64,000 nucleotides of DNA from contig JAQFVV010012529.1 of NCBI GenBank assembly GCA_028023455.1, forward strand, positions 2,916,001-2,980,000. The letters are read 5' to 3'. A program made the translations under genes and the position numbers. This DNA is from Epiperipatus broadwayi (Eukaryota > Onychophora > Udeonychophora > Euonychophora > Peripatidae). The notes under the pieces are model-generated. The model was given only the letters and a program-made list of their open reading frames with translations. It did not search any database and was not told the origin of the DNA. This document shows, one piece after another, positions 1 to 13,000 of this stretch; the stretch's first letter is position 1, and every line of letters starts with the position of its first letter.

Positions 1-698
1 AATATTTTCTATGCCTTCCTTACACAAGTTGCTGACTAAATCACGCATGTTTTTCCATTTATGTGTATAATTCCCTGTTGCTAAAGATCCTGTTCAAGCC
101 TTAAACAGTAACCTACTTTCCTTGCTATTATCATAAATTAACTTGCGCCTAATATTCCGTTTACTTCTATATATATATATATTTACTCTTTTTACTCTCC
201 ATACTAGTTCTCCATCTCTCCAATTCCCTATTCTTTATTAATGCATTTATTCTTCTATCCCATTCCTTATCACTATAATACTCAACAATTATCCTAACAC
301 AATCATCCCACCTTTTGTACAAGTATACTGATATAAATTCTTTATCCAAATCTTTTACATATCGCATTACCTTCCTCACCCATCTTGTTATATGACCTTT
401 ATTCATAACCCAATTAAATAGAATTTTGGCCATTCTTTTATTATCCATAAACTGCAATCTACCAAACATTTTCATTTTGCTTTTTGCATCCCTCATATAA
501 AAACTTGACTATCCCATTTCTCCCTGAATTGCCTCCTTTGCCGTCCACACTTCTACATCTAATGCATGTTTTCCTACTCCTCTTTGTACTTTTTTCAAGC
601 AATCTAATATCCCTTTACTAACACATAACGCATCATTACCATATGTTAACCCTGCTATCGCTACTCCCTTCCATACAAATAGTTACACCTGTACTCCC

Positions 699-1551
699 CT
701 TAGCGATGGCAATTGGTTCTCCAGAACTCATCATTAAGCAAGAATATCATATGCAGAATACGTGTTTATAATGGGGGTCTATGGGAAAAAAATTGATCGG
801 TTCCTAAAGCTAAAAAATTACACTAACTTGGGAATAAAGTACATATTAAAAAAATTATTTATCGAATGCAGTGTACATGTAAACTATACAGTATCTAAAA
901 AGAAAAGTTTTATATCACTAGGGGAAAAAATGCTATTTTCTATGTTTTAGAAGTACAGTATAGCAAAAAGAAAGAGAAAGTGAAGCTAAATTTTAAGTTT
1001 TTATATTCTTCCGCAGAAGTTTTTCATCATAATGAAAAAAAAATCCATACTGAAGTGCATTTTTTTAAAAAAAAATTCACTTTATTCTAGCTTCATTATC
1101 TATGCAAATAACGCATATATATATTACTGTACATTTATGTTTATTACTTATGTGAAATTATTAAAATTAAAAAACAATGTTTAATTATAAATTATTTAAT
1201 TGAACATAGTGACTTATTACTGTACACCAGAGTAACAAAACGTGTATGCATATCGTAAATCAGTCAGCTTTAGAAAAAAAAAAAAATCAACTTATTTTAA
1301 AAGAAAAAAAAATCTTAACTGTACTAATTTTCTAAAACATTTGCTAAGTTTATTTTTCTTTTATTTTATATTTGCTATAAGTCGATTCTCTGACATCATC
1401 AGTGATGTAAAATTCAAGACGGCTGCCAAAAAAATTTTAAAAAATTTTTTCCTTGATCATTATAGTGAATAATCTATTGTAAATCAAAGTAGTGGGTACA
1501 AATTGATGATGATCGCTATTGTGAAATATCGCAAAGTAGCCAATCGCTAAG
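699..1551. mobile_element. AT-rich insertion splitting the LINE, possible short-TIR element
   Basis: LINE coding sense is present on both sides but absent here. The left end begins CTTAGCGATGGC and the right end, read on the other strand, begins CTTAGCGATTGGC, a short imperfect terminal inverted repeat. No coding content is seen and no clear target-site duplication could be found, so the assignment to a DNA transposon is weak. Confidence 0.3.
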
Positions 1552-2121
1552 TGAGGTCTAGGTGTATATCTATTCATCACACAAACTTTATATCCTCCAA
1601 TAAAAATTCTTTGTCTTCTCTTTCCCCAGTGTTAATCATCATTACTTTTGATTTTTCTTCACTAAACTTAATCCTCATTTCTTTACCCACCCTTGTGCAT
1701 GTCCTCAGCATAATTTCCATATCTTCTCTTCTTTCTGTGCACAAAAAGTCATCATTTGCAAATAAAAGACCAGATAATGTATATATTCCCTTGCCATCTA
1801 TTAATGATATCTCTAACCCTCTTCCTAATCTTTCTATTGCTCTATCCATTTCTCTCAAATACAACAAAAACAAAATAGGTGACATAGGGCATCCTTGCCT
1901 TAGTCCCACCCCATTTTTAACTTTAACTGATTTTATATTCCCTAATTGATATGTATAGTAATTATTTTCATATAATTTCTTAATAATATCTACTAAAGCT
2001 CCATCCATTCCCAAATGTACTAAACTTATACATAATCTATTTCTATTTACTCTGTCATGTGCCTTCTCTATATCTATAAAAACCATATATAACTGGCTAT
2101 CTGTATACCTACTCATATCCA

Positions 2122-2175
2122 TAAGTTGTGTAACTACAAACAAACATGTAAGTTGTGTAACTACAAACAAACATG
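2122..2175. repeat. 27-bp perfect tandem duplication
   Basis: Two identical 27-bp units (2122-2148 and 2149-2175) starting TAAGTTGTGTAACTAC. It lies at the 5' side of the reverse-strand LINE ORF and produces a repeated CLFVVTQL peptide. Confidence 0.9.
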
Positions 2176-2199
2176 TAAGACCAAACAAGGGTAACTCCC

Positions 2200-4490
2200 T
2201 CTTTATAATTTTTTCAGTAAATATTACTTAAAATTTTTATGGCAAATTTTTATTATTTTGTTTGAATAATAGTCAGACAATTTTCCAGTTAACAATCTTG
2301 TTTTTAACTTCAGTAAAATATTTTGAATTTGTTTTTAAAAGGAGAATAGATTTTTAGTTTCATATTGTTAACTTTCTGACTAGCAAAGAAATTTTAGAAC
2401 ATAATCAGTTGATTTTATTTATTAAATTGAGAGAAAGGGGAGAAGGAATGTTATTGATAACAGTTATTACTGATATAAATACTATATCTTGAATTACAAA
2501 AGGAAAATATCTGAGTGAAATGAAATTTGATAGATTCATTTCTCATAAGGATGCTGGTGAAATCTCAATGAATATTATAAATTGTTTCTCTACATTTTAA
2601 TTTTTTATTAAATCAATGTTGCAAACAAGAATATTAAATTTTGTACATCTATATGTAATTTATTATTGCTATTTTTTTTTCTTTATTTTTTTTTAGAAAA
2701 AATATTTAATCTGAAGTTATTTTATTATGAGAATTAAAAACATAAATCTATATATAAGTAAAGCTTTAATTATTTATTAATAATATTCAGTCCAATCTTC
2801 TCTTCCATTTATTTGTGTTGACAAACAACAATGACAAATGAGTTGTGTAGATCGCATTTATAGCTTAAATATTTAATAAGTTGCATATGTGTAGATTACT
2901 GAAAAAACGGAATGTTCAAGTATTTTAAATACAAAATTGTATTGATTAGAAAGAAAAAAAATGAAACACTAGGAGTGGGAAAGAAGTAAAATATTACATA
3001 TGAAATTAGTTGTGAATAATATTGATTATAAAAGGACTGTAACTGGAGAAAGAATAAAATGTGGATAAGAGTATAAATTACAGTGAGAGATTGATTGGAG
3101 AAAATATCTTGTAATAGAACATGTGAAAAAGTCAATATATATATATATAAGTAAATTGTACATTAAATAATTTTATCTATTTCTACTTTTTATTTAGGCA
3201 ATATATAAATAAATAACATTTTATAATTATAAAGTTTGTAACTTCAAAAATCAAAATTACTAGACATTTTCCATTTAATGATTGAAAATAAATCAGTTCA
3301 AACTATTTAGTTACTATTCAAAAGAGATAATAAAATTTTTCCAAAATAGTTTTCATATATTCTTTATCTAATATTTTTAGAGTTTTATTTATGCATTTGT
3401 TTTAAATAAAAGCCTTTAATAATCAACATAAATCATATTTGTAATATATCTAAAGAAATCCCATAATAGAAAAAAAAAGTATACAGGAATAATATTTAGA
3501 TTTGTTTAAAAAAACCAATTGGGTTATATTTTGAGCAAAAAAAAATTACAATTATCACAATATAAAACATAAAATGTAAGGACTACATTTAAAACAGGAT
3601 AATAAATAAACCCACTAAGAAAACATAAGGTTTCATAACAAAATTATTAAGAAATATATATTAATAAAAAAATTAATTTTAATTTTATTGAGTAACACAT
3701 GATACCATTGCAATTTGGTATTACTATCTTTACATGTTTGATAGATGTCTAGGATTCATAAACAGATGAACACTTTTAATTTTTTCTTCACCATCCATAT
3801 TAAATACAGCTTTGATGGCCTATATAATTTCTTTTTGGAGGAAAAAAGATCAAAGTTTTAGGAAAATCTGTAGATATATGATTAAATATCAAGTTTTTTC
3901 TAAAATATACCCATTTGTTATACACTAGGCAATAATGTTGGAAAGATAAACAGTTCCAATAAAATATTAACTGGATCAATATGCATTTTATTAGTTGAGG
4001 AATTATTAACTTTACTACAAACCCATTCTTATTATCAATATATTCATTTCATTTAAATATTGAGCATAATGATAGACTAGTTTTATCCAACTCTTTTTAT
4101 TATTCAAAATCATATAGTGATAATCAAAAAATTATGATTCAAACAATTAGATAAAAAAGATAAATTCAGAATTAGATTTTATAGACATCCTTCGTATCAT
4201 ATTCATAGACATTTAATTACAATTTATCGTTAAAATTAATTTTGGAAAAATTTTAGTACATAAATACAAGTTATAATTAAAAATTATGTAAATGATTAAA
4301 TTTGATTATTAACAATCAATGTTATTCATAGCATTTGTAAGCTCCTGAATAAATTAAATAGAGACCGTCATTAATCATAGCATCTTTTCAATATAAAATT
4401 TTAAAAATGTTATAGAAAAAACTAATAATAATAAAAAGAAATCTTCATTTAAAAAGAACTTATTCAATGTGATGTATATGTTATATTTAC
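2200..4490. other. AT-rich noncoding stretch
   Basis: I see only homopolymer runs, TA microsatellites and chance short ORFs. No coding similarity, RNA gene or clear repeat boundary was recognised. Confidence 0.5.
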
Positions 4491-4499
4491 ATATCTAAA

Positions 4500-4922
4500 T
4501 GTAATATATGCAGGGATTCAAACTCAGACTTTCACATGACTCACTATTCTCAGTGCCATCTAATATTGCTGACCCACCTGATCACACACTTGTTGAAAAG
4601 ATAAATAATCACCATTATACATATTTCATGCTAATCCAGCAATCATCAGTTGGTCTAGATTACTATCCTCACACATATATACAATCAGTGCTCAGCTTTA
4701 TATTAAGACAGCCAATCTTCATTCTTTAATAGACAGGCTTCAAACTATTACAACTCACAACTCTTCAGCCTTTCATTTCATTGAAAATCTGATGATGGAA
4801 CTTTCAAAGCCCTTGTTAGTGCCAAGGTTGTCATCCTACCCATGTTGACATATTAGTCATTCTGCCCCTCATGTAGTGGGTCGTGTGAAAGTCTGAGTTC
4901 AAATCCCACATATATTACATAT
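4500..4922. mobile_element. Short inverted-repeat element with tRNA-like termini (copy 1)
   Basis: The left end (GGGATTCAAACTCAGACTTT, inside about 4500-4545) is mirrored at about 4876-4922 (AAGTCTGAGTTCAAATCCC), giving terminal inverted repeats of roughly 45 bp that extend into a shared ATGTAATATATG. The interior shares a block (ATTGAAAATCTGATG and neighbours) with the larger structure at 5.7-6.9 kb. GTTCAAATCCC matches the tRNA T-arm / B-box consensus, so a tRNA-derived SINE inverted dimer is an alternative to a MITE. There is no ORF with recognisable homology. Confidence 0.6.
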
Positions 4923-5689
4923 ATAAATGCAGGTTTAAGCCTGTACAATGTATATCTAAATGTAATATAATATTAAATTTTGATAATAATGTCTTTTCAG
5001 TTGAATGGTGGTGGGTTAATAAAATAAAAGCATGCATTATTAAGCAATTTATTTTATAAAATTTTATTTTCTTACTTTAATTTCTGTAAAATTAGCAATT
5101 AAGTTTTCATACTTTAAATTTTTATATAATTCTTGGTCAATTAATAGCAAAACAGAATTATAGTACCTCTCTTAATTAAGAAACATTGGAATTCTTAAGT
5201 AGGTTTCAGTTAATTTTGATTTAGAAATATTTTTTTCTGATGATGTAATAGAATTTAGGAATTTTTAATAAAATGTTTAATGCTGTACATATATTAGGAT
5301 AAAAATTTTAATTTTATGTATAATATTTATACATAGTAAAATAATTATAAACATAAATTATTGCAATAACAAAATATTTTAATTTTTTCATTAAGATTAC
5401 TCCCATTTATTTTACAATCTTCATCATTTCTTAAAATAAGATTCAGATTCCAATAATGCCTTGGAATTTATATATATAATTTTTAACATTGGTATATTAG
5501 AGAGAAAAAAAAAATATGAGTATGTTTAAACATTTTTTCACTTGACTTTACTATGCCTTTGTCTAGTGTAGCCAAAAATATATTCAAAAATTAGATTCAG
5601 AATCATTGAAACATGAGTTTTTAGCTTTACAGTCATGGAAGCATATACATAATATTTAAATACAAGTATATTATCTGTATTGAAATAAG

Positions 5690-6912
5690 TATAAGGGATT
5701 TGAACTCAGATTTTCAAGCTCTCAACATCTATCTACTCCATCTTATACTACTGATGCCCATAGCCACTTACATGTGAAAAAATAAATGTTCTTCAATATA
5801 TATATATATTTTATCCTGGATTATCAGTTATTCCAAGTTATCACCCCCCTCCCCAAAAACATATATATAATCATTGCTCAGTTTATATTATGATAACAAA
5901 TCTTCAAACTTTAATGGCTGGGCTTCAGTCTTTTCCACCCTCCAACTCTTCAGCCATTCATATCATTGAAAATCTGATGGTGGAATGCTCAGAGCTCTTG
6001 TTGATGCCAATATTATTGTCACACCCATATTGACTTTAAGTCACTCTGACCCTTCATGTATAGGATCTTAATATGTCCATTTCAATATACAGAAGAGGGA
6101 TGTATGTGGTTATATGTATTAAATGTATAAGATGAAGTGGATAGATGTAGGGAGCTTAAAAGTCTGAATTCACATCCTTTCTAATTACATTTAGTTCAGT
6201 ATAGACAGTGTACTTATATTTAATCAAAATTAAAACAATTTCACAACTTAACCAGACTAGCCAAGAAAATAAACTCTAAAATCCTACCAATGGTTTCACT
6301 GTTGCAAGCAGACTTCCCAAATGTAAAGAAGTATAAAATAGCAGTGAAACCATTGGTAATATTTTAGAGTTTATTTTCTTGGCTATTCTGGTTGAGTTGT
6401 GAATTTGGTGTAAATTTTGATTATTTATTGATTAGTTTAACTTTATGCTTTTAATGTTTACTTGTATTTAAATATTACATATTTAGCCTGTATTCTATCC
6501 ATCCCCTCTTCTGTATATTTAAATAGACACATTAAGGTCCTATACATGAAAGGTCAGAGTGACTTGAATTTAACATAGGCATGACAATAATATTGGCTTC
6601 AACAAGGGATTTGAGCATTCCATTTTCAGATTTTCAATAATATGGATGGTTGGCGAGTTGGAGGGTGGAGAATATTGAAGCCCATCCATTAAAGTTTGAA
6701 GATTTGCTATCTTAATATAAACTCAGCAGATTATATACATGTGTGGAGGATAATGATTTGGACCAACTGATAAGTGCTGGTCGGTACAAAATATGTATAT
6801 TGATCATTTATCTTTTTGACATTTACGTGGTTATGTCTATCAGTTATATATAATGAAGTGGATAGATGTAGGAGCTTGAAAGTCTGCATTCAAATCCCTT
6901 CTAATTATATAC
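5690..6912. mobile_element. Large foldback structure made of the same element family
   Basis: Sequence from 5693 to about 6098 returns as reverse complement at about 6495-6905, including the GGGATTTGAACTCAGA end at 5696 and TTCAAATCCC at the far end. A second terminal-like block sits at about 6124-6180. At the centre, about 6245-6305 pairs with 6343-6410 (ACCAATGGTTTCACTG / CAGTGAAACCATTGGT) to form a strong hairpin. This looks like a head-to-head pair of the 4.5 kb element, or a foldback element. Arms are diverged by substitutions and small indels, so it is not recent. Confidence 0.65.
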
Positions 6913-6914
6913 TA

Positions 6915-7850
6915 ATTTTTATATTGTATTGGATTGTTCACTTTTATTATAATTTCATTTGGTTTCATAAAGCTATTTTATCAAAAATCTCACTTTATCA
7001 ATGGCCAACAATAATTCATATCAAATCACTATAGAGAATGCAAATTCAAAATGTATTTTCTGTTAAAGCTCACAATCTGCTTTTTTTTTTTTTTTTTGAA
7101 TTTTTGTTTTTCATTTAATTTTTATTGTTCATCTTTAATTTTATTTATATTATATCAAATTGCTTTAACATATTTATTTATATTTCCAGCATATGTTTAA
7201 TAAAGGTTTTAAGTTCATATATATTAGCTGTTTTATTAAGGTATTTCATCCTTAAATGGATCTAGAAAATGTAACATATAATCCTTGATCCATTTCAAAA
7301 TTGTCATTATCATTAATCTAGTTGAATTCATACTTGGCAGCAACAAATCTAAACTATGTGTTATATGTGGCACCAAAAAAGCTTTTAGATTTGTGTATAT
7401 TATAAATGTTGATTGATGTGCATAACTGTTATCTCTAATTCAATCCAGTTGAAATGTTAATTTTGTGTTTTATTACTTTGCTCTCATTTTATTAACCATT
7501 ATTAATTAATAAAATTTAAATAGTGTTTTTATTATTATTCTGCATTCATCTTTCTAGGATCAAAATTTAAAATCATTTTTATTAAGCTTAGAAATTTTTA
7601 TTACTTCAGTAAATAATGTACTACTACTGATATGCATTGTTATGTTTGGTTAAATATTGAATACATAAAATATTTGTTTGAGAATATCCTGCTAATAGTT
7701 TACATTGACATTTCTATCTCTTTATTAAACATTATTGAGTGTCTGTTATGAACATGTTATGTGTTATGTTTTGTGTGTGTGTGTGATGTCTTAATAAACC
7801 AAAGTCTTTATGTGTTTTATTCCAATCATTAAGTACATTCTGTAGATTAT
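6915..7850. other. AT-rich noncoding stretch
   Basis: Poly-T near 7081 and a short GT run near 7775 are the only low-complexity features. No gene is seen. Confidence 0.5.
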
Positions 7851-7859
7851 CTTTTTTAC

Positions 7860-8680
7860 TGACAAAAATAGCTCAATCATCTAATACTGCAATTCCAGAA
7901 TCCAAGAAAAAGAAGTTATTGTTTTTATGTTTAATTGATTAAAATTTAAAATTTCATCATCAAACCTTTATTGAAACTTGATTCCTCTTTCATTAACCTA
8001 CTTATAAACAATTTCAAAGAGCACCCCCATATAAATTGAAAATAATGTTGAAGCAAGTGCACATTATCTTTAACACCAATTTCTTCAAATGCCTCAGATT
8101 TTCCAAATAGCACTTCTTTTCATTTCATCATATAGAAAATGTATAATACAAATAAATTTTGGTGGACAAATAACTAATTTCTAACAATGCCATTGACTGT
8201 TCTATTAACAGAATCAAATGCTTTGACTAAATCAATAAAAGCAATATATAAATCATTCATTCATTTCCAACACTTTCTTACATTTGCCTGATAACAAAAA
8301 TCATGTCTATAGGGGTTCTTGATTCTTTAAATTTACATTGAGTCTCTGATAACCATTATCTATGATTGGAAGCAATTTATTTAACAAAATTCTTAAAAAT
8401 ATATTTAATGTAATTGATAATATTGAAATCTTATTTCTTTTGTTTTAATAATTGAAGCAATGGTAGCATCCTTAAAATCAAGCAATGGTAGCATCCTTAA
8501 AATCAGGCAATATAACTTCATAGGCCCATATGTAGCTAAAAAATCCAATATTTTGGAAATTAACATATCACTATATTTTAAAACTTCTCCAGGTATTTCA
8601 TCAGCACCTGCAGTCTTTCATTTTTGACATTACAAAGAGCTATTTTGTCTTCACTATGTTAAATATCTTTGTTCAAGATC
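7860..8680 (-). pseudogene. Decayed LINE reverse transcriptase relic
   Basis: On the reverse strand, about 8190-8250 reads LYIAFIDLVKAFDSVNR, the conserved RT palm motif of LINEs. It is followed by broken coding sense with many stops. The same wording recurs at about 33.4 kb, indicating one LINE family with at least two relics here. A 25-bp perfect tandem duplication sits within it (8456-8480 and 8481-8505). Confidence 0.65.
8456..8505. repeat. 25-bp perfect tandem duplication
   Basis: Unit AGCAATGGTAGCATCC... occurs twice back to back inside a LINE relic. Confidence 0.9.
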
Positions 8681-8689
8681 TAAATAAGT

Positions 8690-10040
8690 GGGTAAAAATG
8701 GATATATAATATAATTAAAAGTCATTATTTTAATTCTTGTATCATTATTTAAAAGATGATCAAATGCCATTGTCATTATATGATAGAGTGCCAGTTCTGG
8801 ATCAAGAAGATTGTAGTATCATTTCTCAGGATCATAAGTTGCTTTCAATGCATCAAAAAAGATCTAGAATGATCATGATCTGTGAATATCTATATTTTTG
8901 CAGTTTTAATTCACTAATTATTGTTTAGACTGTTTATCAGTAGTTGAATTTCCATCTTCCCTTCTTTATATTTATTATGAAGTTCCATATTTAATCTATT
9001 ATTCTTCTGAGCAGAAAATATACTTTTTAAAAAATATTTATATATTATATATACACACAATATATAATGAATTTAAATTTCACATATAGAATGCCATATG
9101 TATACAAATTATATAATGAATCTAAACTTCACATTATTTATATTTGTAATGAAGATGAAGAAAGTTAATGAACAATGGAGAAAAATTAATTGTTTATAAC
9201 TATAGAGTTTATAAAATTTCTTTAATAGTGTATCATTATGAATAGCTTATTATCAATTTTGAAAATAATAGGGAAAATTTTGCAAGTTCTCTAATTAAAT
9301 AGTATTAAGAACATTTCTACAGTTATAAATAATTATCTTTTTATTCATTACTCACATATATATGTAAAGTCAAAATTGAAAGATGTATGTTCAGATGTTA
9401 GGATTCTTTTGTCAAAAATATTTTAATATGTCATATGTTAGGATTCTTTTGTCATTTATCTTGGATTTGTAGATAATAATATTATATCACATTCACTTAT
9501 CAAAAAGTTAGGTCTTTAATCAGTATCTTTTCTTTTTGATTTATGTTATTTTTAAATGTGATTTTCGGATTCAAATATATTGCATAGATTGAAATAACAC
9601 AAAAGAACTATGAGAAGAAATTTTACAAATATAATAAAAAAGATAGAAAAAGAAAAAAGTATATGAAGATGATCCAAATCTCATAGCAAAAAGATGAACT
9701 ATGGCTATTCTTTTTGAATATTAAAGATGAACTATGGCTATTCTTTTTGAATTTATCTTGGAAATGATCTAATTTGAAATGAAAAGTTTGCCTGCAATAT
9801 TTTTTTTGTGGAGATGCATAGCAAAGTTTTTACCTTAGATATGTGAAAATGAATAGTTAGAGATATTGTCATATCTATTTTTAACATAGATGAGATAAAC
9901 AAGTTTAATTTATTAACTTATGATTTTAATGTGTTTCTTTTATATTTTCAAGTTTTATTCTTAGTGCATCTTTCATTTATTGTAATATTTTTATAAATTG
10001 TATTTTTAATATTGTATTATTTAATATTTATTTTTAATTT
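8690..10040. other. Noncoding stretch upstream of the stonin exon, with two local duplications
   Basis: It holds a roughly 40-bp-period imperfect duplication (9391-9413 and 9431-9453) and a 33-bp near-perfect one (9690-9722 and 9723-9755, core AGATGAACTATGGC). It ends in the pyrimidine-rich TTTTTAATTTTAG that looks like a 3' splice site. No gene is seen. Confidence 0.55.
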
Positions 10041-10043
10041 TAG

Positions 10044-13000
10044 CAAAACTGGTTGGTTCTGAACATGTCATGATTTCAAAAAAAAAGAAGAAAGGAAAAG
10101 GCGGTATAGATAGTGATGACAGACTTTTTGAATCATTTTCATCAGTACCTCATAAGGATGAAAGTTTTGATAAAGAGTCTGAAGACTGGTTAGCATTCCA
10201 AAGAATGACTCAGCGTGCTAGTGAAACTGTGCAAAAAACTAAAACAAATCTTGATAAAATTGTTGTTACAAGTGCAGTGGATAGTCGGGCAACGATTAAA
10301 AAAATTGAGCCAGAGAAAGAACAATTAGAAGTAAAAACTGCCAAATCTTCTTGGGTCTGTTTTGATGACGATTTTGTTTCATCAAGTGCTGATAGCAGTG
10401 CTGCTCCATCTCGTATAGAAACACCAACTCATACTCCCAATGTTCATTCTCCAAAGCCACCTCTAAATAGTTTAAGAAACAGCCTTACTGATTTGAGTCA
10501 AGAAGTAGAAGAAAGTGTTGATATTCTTGGATTAGGAGATATTTTACCTCAAACAATGATGTCTGCTTCCAAAAGTATTCTAGAACAAGATTTAGACCTG
10601 TTAGGTCTTGGCTGTGATAGTTTTACAGATGTCAAGCCAGTTTCTACTGGTTCATTATCTTTAATGGATGATCCATTTGGATTAGAAAGAAGTGATACAA
10701 GTAGTCATCCAGTTTCTCATTCCAAGGACTTATTTGATTTTGAAGATTCTGTAACAACTAGCATAATATCTCAGCCAGAATTATTTGATATTACTTCAAC
10801 AACTTCAAAATCTTCAGCTGATATGGGTGTTTGGGATATTTTTGGCAGCACATCTGCTGCCTCAGTTAAAGAAACTCAAAATGATAATTTGTTTATGGAC
10901 CCATTTAGTGTCAATATCTCAGAAAATATTGTCAATATCTCAGAAAATATTGCAACTAAAAGCTGGACAATGTCTGATGCGTCTTTAGAAGATAAATCAT
11001 TTTCAGCTTCTCCAAAACCTTCACCTAGGCATTCTCTTACTGGTGGTAGTATAGGTTCCCCAAGTCGGGCTGCATGGTCCACTTTTGAGGAAGGTCACAT
11101 CAAACAAACACCACCATCATCTCGAAAAGCAAGTGGTATATTTCAAGATCCATTTGCATTTTCTGTGTCCACATCTACACCTACCAAACAAAATATATTT
11201 AGTATGTCAACAACTCAGCAGGTCAGCAAGCCTACAGACCCATTTCTAATCACAGATTCATTCTCATCAGTAATAAGTAATTCCACTACTGAATCATTTC
11301 ATTCAGTGTCACAATCTACAGATCCATTTTCTCATTTGGATTCAAAACCTCCTCTTTCTAAGTCATCAGAATCTAATCCATTTGATACAATGCACATTAT
11401 TGATCAAACCAAAAATAATGTTTGGTTGGGATTTGAAACTGCAGACACTTTGCAGTCAACAGTGACCACTTCATCTTCCCAGGCAGCTGCTTCAGATCTT
11501 TTTGGAAGCTTATCTTCATGTGTTTCATCTAAGGATCAGTTTGGAACTACATCTGTGCATGATTTATTTGGAACAAGTGTGCAACCTCCTTCTGCACAAG
11601 ATTTATTTAGTACTTCAGATACCACTTCTCATGATTTTTTTAATTCTCCTCCTATGACCATAACATCATCTACAGAGCTTTTAGAATCAAAGAATGTACC
11701 AGAATCTTCTAAAGATGTTTCATGGCAAACTTTTGGCAGTTCTGCATTTACAAAGACAGATAAAGATGATCTGTTTGATAGTGTCCAAATCACAACAAAA
11801 CATGCAGCTCCAGCATGGCCATCATTTGATGAAAGTGATACAATGGATACAACCACTCTTATTCCAAAGTCATCTCCAAAAGAACACGATTTTAAATCCA
11901 TCTCAAAAGTAACCAGTGATGCTTGGCCTAGTGACTCAGGTAGTGTTGAAAGTAAGACAAAGCTTCCTATGGATCCTTTTATTTCAGGTCGAGATAGTGA
12001 TCCTTTATTATCTCATTCAGATGCAGCAGCTGATCCATTCAGTGGTAGCACAAATGATTGGACAAAGCAGTTAGATGATGTTTTATCAACTAAGCCAGAA
12101 TTACTTGAAAGCCCAGACAAAAGTGAATCCTTTGATCAAACTTCCTCATTTAGTCAACCATTATCAAAATCTGAAATGGCATTTGTTTCTGATGATACTT
12201 TCAATGTTCAAAAATCTTTGCCAAAAGTATCTGAAGGCTACTTTGGCTTTGATGATTCTGATTCAGCACTGTCGACTCAGAAAATAAATCAGCCAGACCA
12301 TGGTGATCCATTTGCTTGCTCTGGTCTACCAGAAACTGATTCAACATCACAAAACCCATTTGCAGTTTCATTGGAACCTGTTCTAGAATCAGTATCACAC
12401 AATCCATTTTTACAAACTGTAGATCAAGGTTTCGGTGATGTAGATACAAGTTTAGATACTGCCACAGTAGAACCAGCTTCTCCCTTTCATGGGGATTTGC
12501 AAAGTTCAACATTGTTTCAATTATCTGACAATTTTGATCCTTTTACCACAAAAAGTCCATCAATTACTCCTGGTAGAATAGCACCATTACCACCACCACT
12601 AAAAATGCCCGAGCCTACAGAAGTATCATCACATTTTGATGTATTTGATATTGAAAAATCAGAAGTACCCATTTCTTTAAAACAAACTGTGGAAGGTTTT
12701 GACAATGATACTTTCGATCCTTTTGCTGTCTCAAAACCATCAGTAGATGCATTTGGCTTGGATCAATTTGGAGATGATTCTGATGGTTTGACTTCACCTC
12801 CAGCTACACAAACAAGATTTAATCCTTTTGATAAAGAAGTGGCTTTTCCTGAAGGGGTTATTACCGAGCTTCCTCAGGCAACTGAAGAAACTGATGTACC
12901 AGAATCTCCTTGCTCATATAAACCAGAATCTCCGCTTTTTGATGAAGATGATAGTGAGCCCTTAGAAGATTTTCCTCCCAGATGGGAAGGTGATGGCTGG

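Larger units (their letters stand above)
170..2190 (-). pseudogene. Non-LTR retrotransposon (LINE) reverse transcriptase fragment, interrupted
   Basis: The reverse strand of 1577-2188 encodes the middle of a LINE reverse transcriptase. It has the palm motif VFIDIEKAHDRVNR, then GLRQGCPMSPILFLLYL, then FANDD in place of the usual F/YADD box, so the catalytic motif is damaged. The C-terminal part resumes at about 690-170 on the same strand (AIAGLTYGNDALCVS and further downstream), with an unrelated stretch of roughly 850 bp between. The ORF opens with a duplicated 27-bp segment and no real N-terminus or endonuclease is seen, so this is a truncated dead copy. The RT wording fits a CR1/jockey-like LINE rather than the RTE-like copies at 15-21 kb and 46-47 kb. 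The exact clade is uncertain. Confidence 0.75.

Noticed and set aside
1242-1472. Open frame of 76 codons rich in K and F
   Set aside because: A-rich and T-rich low-complexity sequence; no support for coding.
4785-4815. CTGATGATGGAAC in the 4.5 kb repeat as a hammerhead core
   Set aside because: No GAAA core or cleavage triplet at the right spacing, and the 5.96 kb counterpart reads CTGATGGTGG.
10876-12797. Several open frames on both strands inside the stonin exon
   Set aside because: They are shadows of a clearly coding frame with strong adaptor motifs; no independent start context or homology.
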